Positions 16,903 to 26,052 are shown, counted from the stretch's first letter. The stretch is DNA of 64,000 nucleotides from Bacillota bacterium (GCA_023411555.1 JAEYOQ010000049.1:1-64000); one strand, 5' to 3'. Numbers and translations: made by a program. Notes: generated by a model not told the origin, from the letters alone.

Positions 16903-18258
16903 ATGAACGTGATGCTTTTGCTTCAGATGATAATAGCGGCTTCTATTGCAGCCGTGCTATATACCATAATAGGAGCAACACCGGGAGCGGATGAGACCGC
17001 AACCATTGCTCCGGTCACCCTAATACTGGTGCTTGCAGGGGTAGATCCGATGGTTGTCTTAGCATTTTTTATGTCAGCAATCGTTGCCAGTAAGCTGATT
17101 GATGCGGTACCAATATCAGTGGCAGGAATACCGGCGGGTGTAATGTCTACGCCCATGGTTGAGCATGCACAGCTGCTAAAAAGGGAGGGTCTTACGGATG
17201 TAAGCATTCGCAAGATTGCTTCCGGAGCAATTATTGGCAACCTGGTCTCGATTCCGGTCAGCTTGCTATTAGCTAATGCCTTGGTACCATTTGCCAATGG
17301 TATCAAGGAATATGGCGATGTGGTATTCTTTATCGGTGCTGTCTTATTGGCACTTATGAGTAAGCATCGATGGATATCCCTAGTAGCGATTCTCCCCTTT
17401 GCATTACTAATTCAAGGCTTAAGATATCTATATTGGGAGATTGGTGCGGTGGAGCAGGGAACTAGTGTATTTACCTCATTCTTTCTTGCCATCACCATCG
17501 GACCAGCCATTTTAAGCTTATTCGAACTCTTAAATAAAGAGAAAAGAAGGGAAATGAAAACCTATCATAATAAGGTAATCAGCTTAAGAAAAGAAGAGAG
17601 GATGGAGGGCTTGCCGAATCCATTCAAATTATTATCAAGAAGAGAGATTGGATATAGCACAGTGGCCTCCCTCATAGGCAGCATTGTATTTATATTAAGT
17701 CCTGTGGGTCTTACCATATTCTTTGGGGAATTATTTGCTAGTAGAACGAAAGATCCGATTAAGAAGGCTTCTTTAGCGGTTACCTGTATGGAAGCATTAG
17801 CCCAGGCAACCTATATTGCTGGGACCCTCATTCCCCTGATTGCCCTTGGTATTCCCTTATCACCGGTAGCGATTGGGCCTGCCAATCCCTTGTTTAATGC
17901 AGAGCCGGTATTTAGTCTGGAGCATAATATGCACCACGTCTTAACCAGGGGTGGTTTTATATGGGCTACTATTATAGGAGCGGGCCTTGCATCTGCATTC
18001 ACCTATTTGATTGCGGTAAAATACTCCAGAAAAATATGCTTATTTGTAATGGAAAAGATACCTCATGAAGCTATATTAGGTCTATTTATTAGCCTGGTCA
18101 TGTTACTGGCCTATATGGATGGTGGTTTTATTAACATTTCAGGTGTCCTGTTAATCGGCCTTGTATCGGGGGTCTTGCATCAGTTAGGTGTTAATTATGG
18201 AGTTTTATTTATGATTCTGTATGCAGCACCATGGTTGCTTCGTGTTCTAAGTATATAA
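16903..18258 (+). CDS. TctA-like membrane permease in the mevalonate operon
   Basis: A 451-residue membrane protein with about eleven hydrophobic segments and an internal repeat (ATPGADETATIAPV near residue 25 and IPLSPVAIGPANPL near 320, both Pro/Gly-rich re-entrant-like loops). This layout is that of the large permease subunit of tripartite tricarboxylate transporters (TctA), though similarity is distant. It lies between the decarboxylase and the phosphomevalonate kinase and just overlaps the frame of the latter, so it is part of the operon. No extracytoplasmic TctC binding protein is nearby. The location suggests transport of mevalonate or a related carboxylate, an inference. Confidence 0.72.
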   Translation: MNVMLLLQMIIAASIAAVLYTIIGATPGADETATIAPVTLILVLAGVDPMVVLAFFMSAIVASKLIDAVPISVAGIPAGVMSTPMVEHAQLLKREGLTDVSIRKIASGAIIGNLVSIPVSLLLANALVPFANGIKEYGDVVFFIGAVLLALMSKHRWISLVAILPFALLIQGLRYLYWEIGAVEQGTSVFTSFFLAITIGPAILSLFELLNKEKRREMKTYHNKVISLRKEERMEGLPNPFKLLSRREIGYSTVASLIGSIVFILSPVGLTIFFGELFASRTKDPIKKASLAVTCMEALAQATYIAGTLIPLIALGIPLSPVAIGPANPLFNAEPVFSLEHNMHHVLTRGGFIWATIIGAGLASAFTYLIAVKYSRKICLFVMEKIPHEAILGLFISLVMLLAYMDGGFINISGVLLIGLVSGVLHQLGVNYGVLFMILYAAPWLLRVLSI

Positions 18259-18266
18259 AATATGGG

Positions 18267-19409
18267 ATGGAAAATCGTATGGATAACACAAGCTTAATCA
18301 TAAAGGTACCGGGAAAGCTAATGATTGCCGGAGAATATGCAGTATTATCAACTGGTTATCCTGCCGTTGTTACTGCTGTTAACCGATATATTACAATAAA
18401 AATATATCAATGTGACCAATTTAAAATCTCTTATTATTATACTAAACTACCTGAAGTAGTTTGGTCATTTGATGATAAGGGAAGTGTTATAGGTCTGGAA
18501 AAAGAGAAATATGCTTTTATTAGGGAGGCGATCTCTACAGCATGCAGGTACTTAAAAGAAAAATCAGTAATGATTGCTCCATTTCATCTTAAGATACAAA
18601 ATGAACTAAATGATTCTTTAACCGGTAAAAAGTATGGACTCGGTTCCAGCTCGGCGATTGTGGTTGGAGTGATTAGTGCTATTCTGGCTTTTCATGAACA
18701 GGGATTGGAGGAAGATAGGCTAACTCTCTATAAGCTATCTTGCATCTCTCATTTGAAATCCCAAGGCAATGGTTCTGGGGCAGACATTGCAGCAGCTGTA
18801 TTTGGGGGATGGCTCTGTTATTATAGGTATGATTTGTCCTGGCTTACCAAAAGACTGGCTGATCAAAAGGAGGGAATAACTAAGCTGGTTAATATACCGT
18901 GGCCGTATCTAGGTGTTGAACGAATAAAACTACCTTCCAATATCAAAATAGTGGCTGGATGGACAAAGCATACAGCAAAAACCTCACCTCTGGTAGATAA
19001 AATAGAAGCCTTTCAAAGGGATAACACAAAACAATACGATGTGTTTTTGGAAGAAAGTAAAATTGCCGTAAAGGAATTAATAAGCTCCTGTAAAAGGAGA
19101 TATGAAGCGGGAATACTTACTGCAATCCATCGGAACAGGACTGCCTTACAATACCTTAGCGACATAACCGGAATGCAGTTGGAAACAAAGGAGATTAAGA
19201 CATTATGTCAGATTGCTGATCAATATGGGGCGGGAAAATTCTCCGGTGCCGGAGGTGGAGATTGCGGTTTTGCTATCTTGACGAGTGCTGAAAGAATAGG
19301 AGCCTTAAGACAGGAATGGAAGCAGGCTGGAATTATACCCTTGGATATACGAATCACGAAGCAGGGAGTGATATGTTATAGGAAGAAGATGCCAAATAAC
19401 AATCACTAG
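18267..19409 (+). CDS. mvaK2: Phosphomevalonate kinase
   Basis: GHMP-family kinase of about 380 residues that makes 5-diphosphomevalonate. It begins with the kinase motif KVPGKLMIAGEYAVL, has the glycine/serine ATP loop KYGLGSSSAIVVG near residue 120, HLKSQGNGSGADIAAAVFGG near 160 and the C-terminal GAGKFSGAGGGDCGFAIL near 320, which together fit the bacterial enzyme rather than mevalonate kinase. The start is uncertain: ATG at 18267 or 18279, neither with a strong ribosome site; a longer frame would overlap the permease. It completes the lower mevalonate pathway of the operon. Confidence 0.92.
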   Translation: MENRMDNTSLIIKVPGKLMIAGEYAVLSTGYPAVVTAVNRYITIKIYQCDQFKISYYYTKLPEVVWSFDDKGSVIGLEKEKYAFIREAISTACRYLKEKSVMIAPFHLKIQNELNDSLTGKKYGLGSSSAIVVGVISAILAFHEQGLEEDRLTLYKLSCISHLKSQGNGSGADIAAAVFGGWLCYYRYDLSWLTKRLADQKEGITKLVNIPWPYLGVERIKLPSNIKIVAGWTKHTAKTSPLVDKIEAFQRDNTKQYDVFLEESKIAVKELISSCKRRYEAGILTAIHRNRTALQYLSDITGMQLETKEIKTLCQIADQYGAGKFSGAGGGDCGFAILTSAERIGALRQEWKQAGIIPLDIRITKQGVICYRKKMPNNNH

Positions 19410-19475
19410 AAGTGGCCATCAAAATCTGATACAATACAATGAAAAGAAAGAAATTGCAGAATGAGGAGATATCGT

Positions 19476-19541
19476 ATGTTAGAAATAGTAACAAAAGCAT
19501 TGGCATTCGAGCTTCTGGATCAGAATGGAGAACTACAATGA
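19476..19541 (+). CDS. Possible 21-residue peptide coupled to yaaA
   Basis: ATG at 19476 follows GAGGAG by seven bases and opens MLEIVTKALAFELLDQNGEL plus one residue, closing with a stop that overlaps the next start as ATGA. This is a typical translational-coupling arrangement, but there is no homology to support it. It could also be the degraded 3' end of another gene. Confidence 0.35.
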   Translation: MLEIVTKALAFELLDQNGELQ

Positions 19542-20284
19542 AGATCATTATTTCTCCGGCTAAAAAGATGAAGGTGGATGTGGAAACTCTGGAATGTCAA
19601 GGGATGCCAGTGTTTTTGGAGAATACGAAGAAGATACTTACATGGCTAAAGGGATTGTCCTATGAGGAACTAAAGAAATTATGGGGCTGCAACGACAAAA
19701 TTGCAGAGCAGAATTATGAGCGTATTAAGACAATGGAATTGGAGAAGAGGCTTACACCGGCAATCCTATCCTATGAAGGAATCCAGTATCAGTATATGTC
19801 TCCATCCGTATTTGAGCATGGGCAGTTTGAGTATGTGCAGAAGCATCTGCGGATTTTATCTGGCTTCTATGGGGTGTTGAAGCCAATGGATGGTGTTACA
19901 CCTTACCGCTTGGAGATGCAGGCCAAGGCGAAAATCTCAGATACTAAGGACCTCTATGAATATTGGGGCAACCGCCTGTACCAAGAGGTCAGGGATGAGA
20001 GTGGTATTATCATTAATCTGGCTTCTCAGGAATATGCCAAGTGTATTGAAGAATATCTGACATGCGCAGATACTTACATAACCTGTATCTTTGGTGAACG
20101 AATCAAGGGAGCCATTACCCAAAAAGGGACTTATGCCAAGATGGCCAGAGGAGAGATGGTTCGTTTCATGGCAGACAACAAGATAGAGGATCCACAGGAA
20201 ATAAAGAAATTTAATCGTCTGGGATACGTATTTTGCCAAGACCTATCTTCTGATAGGGAGTATGTGTTTGAGAAGGTTCAATAA
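19538..20284 (+). CDS. yaaA: YaaA-family (UPF0246) protein, peroxide stress response
   Basis: A 248-residue member of the YaaA/DUF328 family, which in E. coli lowers free iron under hydrogen peroxide stress and binds DNA through a helix-hairpin-helix-like site. Family hallmarks are the start IISPAKKM, the FYGVLKPMDGVTPYRLEM segment near residue 110, the NLASQEYAK block near 165 and the final FNRLGYVF. The ATG at 19538 follows GGAG by seven bases. A longer in-frame start at 19439 has no ribosome site. Transcribed in the direction of the mevalonate operon, with a long-loop terminator after it. Confidence 0.92.
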   Translation: MKIIISPAKKMKVDVETLECQGMPVFLENTKKILTWLKGLSYEELKKLWGCNDKIAEQNYERIKTMELEKRLTPAILSYEGIQYQYMSPSVFEHGQFEYVQKHLRILSGFYGVLKPMDGVTPYRLEMQAKAKISDTKDLYEYWGNRLYQEVRDESGIIINLASQEYAKCIEEYLTCADTYITCIFGERIKGAITQKGTYAKMARGEMVRFMADNKIEDPQEIKKFNRLGYVFCQDLSSDREYVFEKVQ

Positions 20285-20296
20285 GCTATAGCAATA

Positions 20297-20372
20297 GGCC
20301 AAATTATATTGAGAAATGACAGATTACTCAAATCAGCGTCTGCACATTCCTGATATAATTTGGCCATTTTTT
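20297..20372. terminator. Terminator with long loop after yaaA
   Basis: GGCCAAATTATAT (20297-20309) pairs perfectly with ATATAATTTGGCC (20353-20365), 43-base loop, followed by ATTTTTTAT. It separates the convergent yaaA and esterase genes. Confidence 0.7.
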
Positions 20373-20431
20373 ATACTTAATAGAAGCCTGCAAGGCTGGC
20401 TTTCATTAATACTTGATTCATAAAATATCTG

Positions 20432-21580
20432 CTATTCTTCTCCATTCGGACAAGTCCAATCGTAGATAAGTTCCGGTTCGGGGAAGGGTGTCTGAAAATA
20501 CCCTTCTAACAGGGGGGTTCCTTCCTTATAATGTTGAATGATATTTACCAGCAACCCAATATCTTCGATTTTGTGGAAGTGGTAGCCCTTGCGATAATGC
20601 CAATAATAATTATCCTCTGCACCTAAGAACCGATACACTTCTTTGGCTGCCATGGTTGTATGCCAGGTACCAACCGGATTTGCCCAGATATCACTTGCGG
20701 CATTTGTCTCCAGTAAAATCCGAGGTGAAACCATAGCTTTGAGATAATGCTGGTCAAAGGGCAAATCCTCTTCACGTCCGGAATAATCAGCCAGCTCTGG
20801 AGAGAACCAATAGTGAAATTGCCTGATCAAATCATCAAGGGTCTCATTCCTTTGTTCTTCACCGGCTTCATCGATTGCCTCCAAATGTAAGCGATAGCAT
20901 CCGCAACCGCCGGCACCTGAATCATTTGGATTAACAATTGTAGCACGGGGATCAAGGGCGCCTGCTAATAAAGCTACCTTTCCGCCTCTGGAATGACCGG
21001 TAAAGGCGATACAGGACATATCCGCAAAGCCAAGCTGTTCCAAAGCATCAACACAACGAGAATACCCCCATGCCCAAGCTCCTATAGCTCCAAAGGAGTA
21101 ATCCGGATAAGCCTGATAAAGGGGAGAGGTGCGACCCACTGAGGCAACATCCGACACCAGCTCTGTCCGATTGAATAGTACAAGAAGAATATTGTTCTTG
21201 GTAAAGGTCTGTATAAATTCTTTATCAAAGGCATAATTCCAGCATAGATCACCGTCAATTACGGCTGGATAAATACCTTTTTCCTCTGGGAACTTTACGG
21301 TCATGTTAAAGCTGACAGGATGAGACCTAGGTCCGGTAATTAGACGATAGGTATGGGTGTTTGAGCTTAGATTAAGTGGTTCTATCTCTAAAAATTCCGG
21401 CTCCGGAGGTAGCTTACCATATTCTAGTTCAACAGCAGTACGATATATCTCTTCGCGACGCTTCTGCCAATCCTCTCGTGTTTTAACACGGGTTCCGTCC
21501 TCAAACAAGAAGGGGTCCGGCAGTTGTCCTAGCACTTGATGTTTCGTAATTTTAATCAATTGATCATATGAATTTTCCAT
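20432..21580 (-). CDS. Alpha/beta-hydrolase, CE15 glucuronoyl-esterase-like
   Basis: A 382-residue serine hydrolase without signal peptide. The nucleophile elbow GHSRGGKVALLAGALDPR (near residue 195) followed by NPNDSGAGGCG matches the bacterial CE15 glucuronoyl esterase group and the related acetyl-xylan-esterase-like hydrolases; the upstream FGAIGAWAWGYSRCVDAL block is also typical. The C-terminal histidine in GYHFHKIED completes the triad. CE15 enzymes cut ester bonds between glucuronic acid of xylan and lignin. Lack of a signal peptide suggests it acts on imported fragments. It precedes the glucuronide island but is in its own unit. Confidence 0.78.
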   Translation of the reverse strand: MENSYDQLIKITKHQVLGQLPDPFLFEDGTRVKTREDWQKRREEIYRTAVELEYGKLPPEPEFLEIEPLNLSSNTHTYRLITGPRSHPVSFNMTVKFPEEKGIYPAVIDGDLCWNYAFDKEFIQTFTKNNILLVLFNRTELVSDVASVGRTSPLYQAYPDYSFGAIGAWAWGYSRCVDALEQLGFADMSCIAFTGHSRGGKVALLAGALDPRATIVNPNDSGAGGCGCYRLHLEAIDEAGEEQRNETLDDLIRQFHYWFSPELADYSGREEDLPFDQHYLKAMVSPRILLETNAASDIWANPVGTWHTTMAAKEVYRFLGAEDNYYWHYRKGYHFHKIEDIGLLVNIIQHYKEGTPLLEGYFQTPFPEPELIYDWTCPNGEE

Positions 21581-21677
21581 ACTGTTTATTTACCTTGTCC
21601 TTTCATGACTTTTGAACACCATATAAAATAAAGGTATTACTTGTTCTCTAAGGCACCTATATAATGTAAATGTGCTT

Positions 21678-21706
21678 GAGAGGGAGGCTGAATAAGCGTC
21701 CCTCTC
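21678..21706. terminator. Hairpin between flavoprotein operon and esterase gene
   Basis: GAGAGGGA (21678-21685) pairs with TCCCTCTC (21699-21706). It lies directly past the 3' end of the minus-strand operon. It lacks a clear T run on the minus strand, so termination is only probable. Confidence 0.45.
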
Positions 21707-21712
21707 ATTTCA

Positions 21713-22069
21713 TTATATTAGGTCTTTTGTTGAGACGATATCAACTCCGGTATCGCAGATATTAGCAATAATGACATCGTGACGCTTGATCGGGGCAGAT
21801 ACAGATACCTTTCGGATCTGTTCCATGCAGTTAAAAAGCAGTTCTTTCGGCAAAGGAGCGGCAGAGCGAACAGGCAATAGGGTGTGATCATTGCCGAGAA
21901 TTCGAACAGTCGTAGTCAGAATGCGGACCGGATGTAAGAATTCGGAGGTTGCATATTGTTCACCACGCTTACAGCAATGACCCGTAACGGATTCGACTCT
22001 GTGTTCATCCCCATTTACATTAACACGGCAACCACGTGGGCAGACAGTACAAATGATTTCTTTATGCAT
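21713..22069 (-). CDS. DUF1667 protein, partner of GlpA/GlpB-like flavoproteins
   Basis: A 118-residue protein with four conserved cysteines near the start (ICTVCPRGCRV and GHCCKRG), the pattern of DUF1667, which probably binds an Fe-S cluster. In many Firmicutes it is found in this order after a GlpA-like and a second FAD/NAD(P) oxidoreductase, and is thought to serve as the small third subunit. The ATG at 22069 is chosen because it overlaps the previous gene by eight bases, while longer starts run deep inside it. Last gene of the operon. Confidence 0.85.
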   Translation of the reverse strand: MHKEIICTVCPRGCRVNVNGDEHRVESVTGHCCKRGEQYATSEFLHPVRILTTTVRILGNDHTLLPVRSAAPLPKELLFNCMEQIRKVSVSAPIKRHDVIIANICDTGVDIVSTKDLI

Positions 22070-23336
22070 TGGCTTCATCCTCCTTAACGACATCGACTGT
22101 AACGGTATCACCGACGAGCAGAGAGGAGTCAATCGTTAGATGGTTCATCTCGCCGGGATTAACGCAGAACTCCTTCTTTCGAAGCAGTTCCTGTTCGCCG
22201 CACCGCAGAATAAGGCGGACATTTGTCTCGGGATTCAGAACACGGAAATATAAGCTAACGGAACCCTTCATTTCAGAAATACTGATTTGCTGAGGGCATA
22301 AATAACGGACATTTTGACCCGGTCTGCAGCTGATAGTTCCCTGGAGTTTGGGAAGCGTTCCCATAGCATATTGGGCAGCAAATTTTCCGGCAAGTTCGCT
22401 TTCGGCGCTTACATTATCCACTAGGTCGTTTACATGTACCACATTCCCGCATGCAAATACGGCGGAAGAGGAGGTTTGCATAAACTGATTTACCCTGGGG
22501 CCATTTGTGATTGGATCTATTTCGATACTTGCATTCTTTGTCAATTCATTTTCGGGAATCAGACCGACAGAGAAGAGAACAGTATCACAAGGAACATATT
22601 CCTCTTGCTCAAGAATCGGTTTCTTATTCTCATCCACGGGTGCTATGTATACGCCAGTAACGCGCTCGTCACCCTCGATACGTGTAATCGTATGCGATAG
22701 CTTCAGAGGGATTTGGAAATCATCCAGGCACTGTACGCGGTTTCGTGTAAGTCCTGCCAGATAGGACATTAGCTCGACTACCATTACCACCTCAGCACCT
22801 TCCAGTGTCATTCGGCGGGCCATAATCATTCCGATATCACCTGAGCCAAGAATTACGACACGCTTACCAACCATAATATTCTGGAGGTTGACAAAACGTT
22901 GCGCAGACCCAGCGGTATACAGACCTGCAGGACGAGTTCCCGGTATTGTGATTGCAGCACGCGTACGTTCACGACAACCCATTGCAAGAACGATGCTTCC
23001 TGCATGTACCTTCATTAAACCATATTCTCTGTTAACACAGGTTACTTCCTTCTTTTCTGCGTCAACCTCCAGAACCATTGTGTTGAGCAGAGTCTCTATA
23101 TTCAATTTTTCCACTTGATCCGTAAAGTGTCCATAATACTCCGGGCCTGTCAGTTCCTCATGAAATCTGGTGAGGCCAAACCCGGGATGGATACATTGTT
23201 GAAGAATACCGCCAAGGGCATTATCACGCTCCAAAATAGTAACTTGTGCAGCACCTTCTTCTTTAGCGGCAACGGCTGCTGCAAGTCCGGCAGGCCCGCC
23301 GCCTATTATAACAACATCTCTTGTAATTTCGTACAT
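22062..23336 (-). CDS. FAD/NAD(P)-dependent oxidoreductase, middle subunit of the GlpA-like complex
   Basis: A 424-residue pyridine-nucleotide-disulfide-type flavoprotein. It has an N-terminal FAD-binding VVIIGGGPAGLAAAVAA, a second nucleotide-binding RVVILGSGDIGMIMARR near residue 160, and the late FAD motif ending AVFACGNVVHVND near 300. No redox-active CxxC is seen. The last 80 residues form an extra beta domain. The ATG at 23336 is preferred, nine bases after AAGGAG; a GTG at 23342 is too close. It sits between the GlpA-like and DUF1667 genes and most likely passes electrons between glycerol-3-phosphate (or another 2-hydroxy substrate) and NAD or a membrane carrier. Confidence 0.88.
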   Translation of the reverse strand: MYEITRDVVIIGGGPAGLAAAVAAKEEGAAQVTILERDNALGGILQQCIHPGFGLTRFHEELTGPEYYGHFTDQVEKLNIETLLNTMVLEVDAEKKEVTCVNREYGLMKVHAGSIVLAMGCRERTRAAITIPGTRPAGLYTAGSAQRFVNLQNIMVGKRVVILGSGDIGMIMARRMTLEGAEVVMVVELMSYLAGLTRNRVQCLDDFQIPLKLSHTITRIEGDERVTGVYIAPVDENKKPILEQEEYVPCDTVLFSVGLIPENELTKNASIEIDPITNGPRVNQFMQTSSSAVFACGNVVHVNDLVDNVSAESELAGKFAAQYAMGTLPKLQGTISCRPGQNVRYLCPQQISISEMKGSVSLYFRVLNPETNVRLILRCGEQELLRKKEFCVNPGEMNHLTIDSSLLVGDTVTVDVVKEDEANA

Positions 23337-23359
23337 ACTCACGTACTCCTTCCTGCTCT

Positions 23360-24802
23360 TTAGGAGCGATTCATGCTGACCGCCATGTAAGAGTTTGGAT
23401 TGTTTTTGTTAATCTCCAGAGGGGAGCATTGCAATTCACGGGCAAGAATCTCCAGTACCTTCGGACCGCAGAAACCGCCTTGGCAGCGTCCCATACCGGC
23501 ACGCACGCGTCGTTTGACAGCGTCCATGCTACGAGCTCCCAGTGGACGATGAATCGCATCCATAATCTCTCCTTCTGTGATTGTTTCACAACGGCATATA
23601 ACATTGCCATAGAGAGGATTTTCAGCGATAAGTGCATCCTGCTGTTCGCGAGATAGTTCATGGAAGTGTACAATGCCCTTGCGCTTGGAGATAAAGTTAT
23701 CTTTCAGCGTAAGCTCAGCGCCGTGATATAGCATCTGCTGTACCACATATTTACCCATTGCAGCGGATAAGGTGAGACCGGTTGAACGAACGCCGGAGAG
23801 GTTAATATATCCTTGAAGGTCCTCATACATATCGAAGTGGAGTCCTTCCGGATTACGATTTGGACGTAGTCCACTGTATTGTGTGATGGCATCGCGAACC
23901 TGTACATTGGGGATAAGGTTACGTACCTCATTTGCAATACTCATTAGACCTTCCGATGTGGTGCCTTTATCCGTCTTGGAGGGTTGATCCTCAGCTGTTG
24001 GGCCAACCAGCATATTACCATGGATGGTAGGGCACATAAGCTTACCTTTGGTGACTTTCGTGGGAATAGGCAATACGATATGGTTTACCTTACAGGACGT
24101 GTTTTTATCTAAAATGAAGAATTGTCCTTTACGGGCAACCACGGAGTAATCTGCTTTACCAACCATCTCTGCAATCTCATCACAATGTAAACCAGCACTA
24201 TTGATGACGTACTTTGCTTTAATTGTGCCTGCTGTGGTCTCAACACCAGTAATGCAATTATTTTCAACGTTTATACCGGTTACCTTTGTGCCAAGCAGAA
24301 ATTCAACTCCGTTTGCATTCGCGTTTTCTGCAAATGCTTGGACAAGAATAAACGGGTCGATGATACTTTCGCCTGGAATGTACAGTCCTCCTCGAACCTC
24401 TGGGTTTAAATTGGGTTCCATTTCCAGAAGTTCTTTTCCTGTCTTGAATTCAACGTCATAGACATGATTGCGAAATGCCTTGTCTTTAATGGCAGGCAGC
24501 TGTTCAAACTGTTCGTCCGTAATGGCCGGGAGTATTGCTCCAATACGACGAAAGGGGACGTCAAGATCCTTGGTAATTGAATCGTACATCGGATTTGCTG
24601 CCACGACTAATTGAGATTCTAACGTACCCGGTGAAGCGTCATAGCCGGTATGGATAATCGCGCTGTTGGATTTGGAAGCATCGCCACCGACATCCTCGTT
24701 CTTATCAACCACTATAACGTCTACTTTATACTTTGATAATTCTCTGGCTATGGCGCATCCTACGGCACCTGCGCCTATGATAACTACATCTGTTTGATAC
24801 AT
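23360..24802 (-). CDS. GlpA-like FAD-dependent dehydrogenase with BFD-type Fe-S domain
   Basis: A 480-residue DAO-family flavoprotein: N-terminal FAD-binding DVVIIGAGAVGCAIARELS, substrate domain, the SGLRPNRNP and GVRSTGLTLS segments before the end of the FAD domain (near residue 340), and a C-terminal BFD-like [2Fe-2S] domain with CRCE near 415 and GRCQGGFCGP near 450. This is the arrangement of anaerobic glycerol-3-phosphate dehydrogenase large subunits. The ATG at 24802 is preferred to the longer frame because AGAGG precedes it. It follows an inositol-dehydrogenase-like gene in the same operon, so its substrate may be a sugar- or polyol-derived hydroxyacid instead of glycerol-3-phosphate. 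Confidence 0.86.
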   Translation of the reverse strand: MYQTDVVIIGAGAVGCAIARELSKYKVDVIVVDKNEDVGGDASKSNSAIIHTGYDASPGTLESQLVVAANPMYDSITKDLDVPFRRIGAILPAITDEQFEQLPAIKDKAFRNHVYDVEFKTGKELLEMEPNLNPEVRGGLYIPGESIIDPFILVQAFAENANANGVEFLLGTKVTGINVENNCITGVETTAGTIKAKYVINSAGLHCDEIAEMVGKADYSVVARKGQFFILDKNTSCKVNHIVLPIPTKVTKGKLMCPTIHGNMLVGPTAEDQPSKTDKGTTSEGLMSIANEVRNLIPNVQVRDAITQYSGLRPNRNPEGLHFDMYEDLQGYINLSGVRSTGLTLSAAMGKYVVQQMLYHGAELTLKDNFISKRKGIVHFHELSREQQDALIAENPLYGNVICRCETITEGEIMDAIHRPLGARSMDAVKRRVRAGMGRCQGGFCGPKVLEILARELQCSPLEINKNNPNSYMAVSMNRS

Positions 24803-24886
24803 CAACAACACCTCTTTTGCTATGTAATAGTGGAGGAGATGCTTCATAACATAAACTAACTGAAACATCCCTTATAACAATTCTTA

Positions 24887-25900
24887 CTAAATCTCATCAA
24901 TGCGAACGGGACGATTCTCTGCAAGGGATTTCTTGCAAGCGAGGCCAATGCGAATTGACATTAGACCATCATTGATTCCGACCTCCGGATCGATGTCATT
25001 TTGTATAGCAGATATAAAAGAACGAAGTTCGGACTGATAGGAAGTCATAAAGCGTTCAAGGAAGAACCAAAGTGGCTTTTCTGCCATAACGCCGTCAACA
25101 TTGGAAAGTACTGCGGTCGATGCCATGTCGTTGCCATTCTGTATGCTGCCACAGGAACCGAATACTTCGGCACGTTGATCATAACCATATACTGCTTTTC
25201 TGGAGTTGTCGATGAGTGCCAGAGCTCCATTGGATAGCTTTGCGGAGACGGTTGCTGTATCGACATCACCGGCTTCACCGATTGCGGGATCAATTAGAAC
25301 GGCGCCGGTAGCGTAGACCTCCTCGATTTCAGCACCTGACAGATAGCGTACCATATCGATATCGTGAACCATCATATCAAGGAAGATGCCACCAGATACT
25401 TTAACGTAATTTGCCGGCGGTGGCTCGGGATCGCGGGAGCTTACACGGACAAACTGAACCTCTCCGACCTTACCCTTTAATGTTGCTTCCCGTAATGCGC
25501 GGAAATTATGATCGAAACGACGGTTGAAACCGACCTGGAACTTAAGCTTCTTGGGGGAAGCCTGTAATGCCGCTTGAACTTCGTAAATCTTCTCTGGTGA
25601 TAAGTCAACAGGCTTTTCACAGAATACGTGTTTACCGGCATTAATCGCTTCTATGGAAATGGTTGCATGGGTATCCGTAGAAGAACAGACCAGTACGGCA
25701 TCAATGTTCGGATCGTTTAGGGCTAGATGATAATCGGTATATATATTATCAATTCCGACGCTCTTAGCCCATTCTTTCACGCTATCGGTGATATAGGGGT
25801 CGGCAATAGCAGCAACGTGTGCTTCGGGAACGCCCGAAAGAATACTTTTGGCATGGACTTGCCCAATTCTACCGGCACCAATGATGGCGATTTGAATCAT
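24887..25900 (-). CDS. iolG: Gfo/Idh/MocA-family dehydrogenase, inositol 2-dehydrogenase-like
   Basis: A 337-residue NAD(P)-dependent oxidoreductase. The Rossmann motif is IAIIGAGRIGQVHA at residues 4-17, the family signature GKHVFCEKPVDL (catalytic lysine) is near residue 95, and DMMVHDIDMVRYL (active-site Asp and His) is near 172. Overall it matches myo-inositol 2-dehydrogenases, although other polyols or scyllo-inositol are possible. AGGAGG precedes the start. It leads the minus-strand operon, with its own promoter, and is divergent from a LacI-type regulator through an intergenic region with three matching operators. No other inositol-pathway gene (iolB-E) is in the window. Confidence 0.82.
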   Translation of the reverse strand: MIQIAIIGAGRIGQVHAKSILSGVPEAHVAAIADPYITDSVKEWAKSVGIDNIYTDYHLALNDPNIDAVLVCSSTDTHATISIEAINAGKHVFCEKPVDLSPEKIYEVQAALQASPKKLKFQVGFNRRFDHNFRALREATLKGKVGEVQFVRVSSRDPEPPPANYVKVSGGIFLDMMVHDIDMVRYLSGAEIEEVYATGAVLIDPAIGEAGDVDTATVSAKLSNGALALIDNSRKAVYGYDQRAEVFGSCGSIQNGNDMASTAVLSNVDGVMAEKPLWFFLERFMTSYQSELRSFISAIQNDIDPEVGINDGLMSIRIGLACKKSLAENRPVRIDEI

Positions 25901-25956
25901 TCTCTTTCCTCCTAGTATGTATTTTTAGTAAAACTCTTCAAGATTAGCGTAATTAT

Positions 25957-25977
25957 TTCGTAAATAAATTACGTTGA
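25957..25977. promoter_or_regulatory. LacI-type operator 1 (downstream of iolG start of transcription)
   Basis: Imperfect dyad with half-sites TTTCGTAAAT and AATTACGTTG around a central A. It matches the perfect dyad at 26032 at most positions and would block iolG transcription. Confidence 0.6.
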
Positions 25978-25997
25978 AATTGCTAACGAACGAGTTT

Positions 25998-26026
25998 ATT
26001 TTAAATGAAAGCAATGGTTTTGTCAA
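25998..26026 (-). promoter_or_regulatory. Promoter of the iolG-like operon
   Basis: On the minus strand TTGACA (26026-26021), 17 bases, TAAAAT (26003-25998). It is flanked by operators 1 and 2. Confidence 0.75.
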
Positions 26027-26031
26027 TAATG

Positions 26032-26052
26032 TTACGAAAATAATTTGCGTAA
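26032..26052. promoter_or_regulatory. LacI-type operator 2 (best dyad)
   Basis: Half-sites TTACGAAAAT and ATTTGCGTAA mirror each other with one position differing, around a central A. It sits just upstream of the iolG -35 box. Confidence 0.7.

Noticed and set aside
22434..23118. Plus-strand open frames opposite the flavoprotein operon
   Set aside because: The minus-strand genes have clear domains and ribosome sites; the plus-strand frames are shadows.
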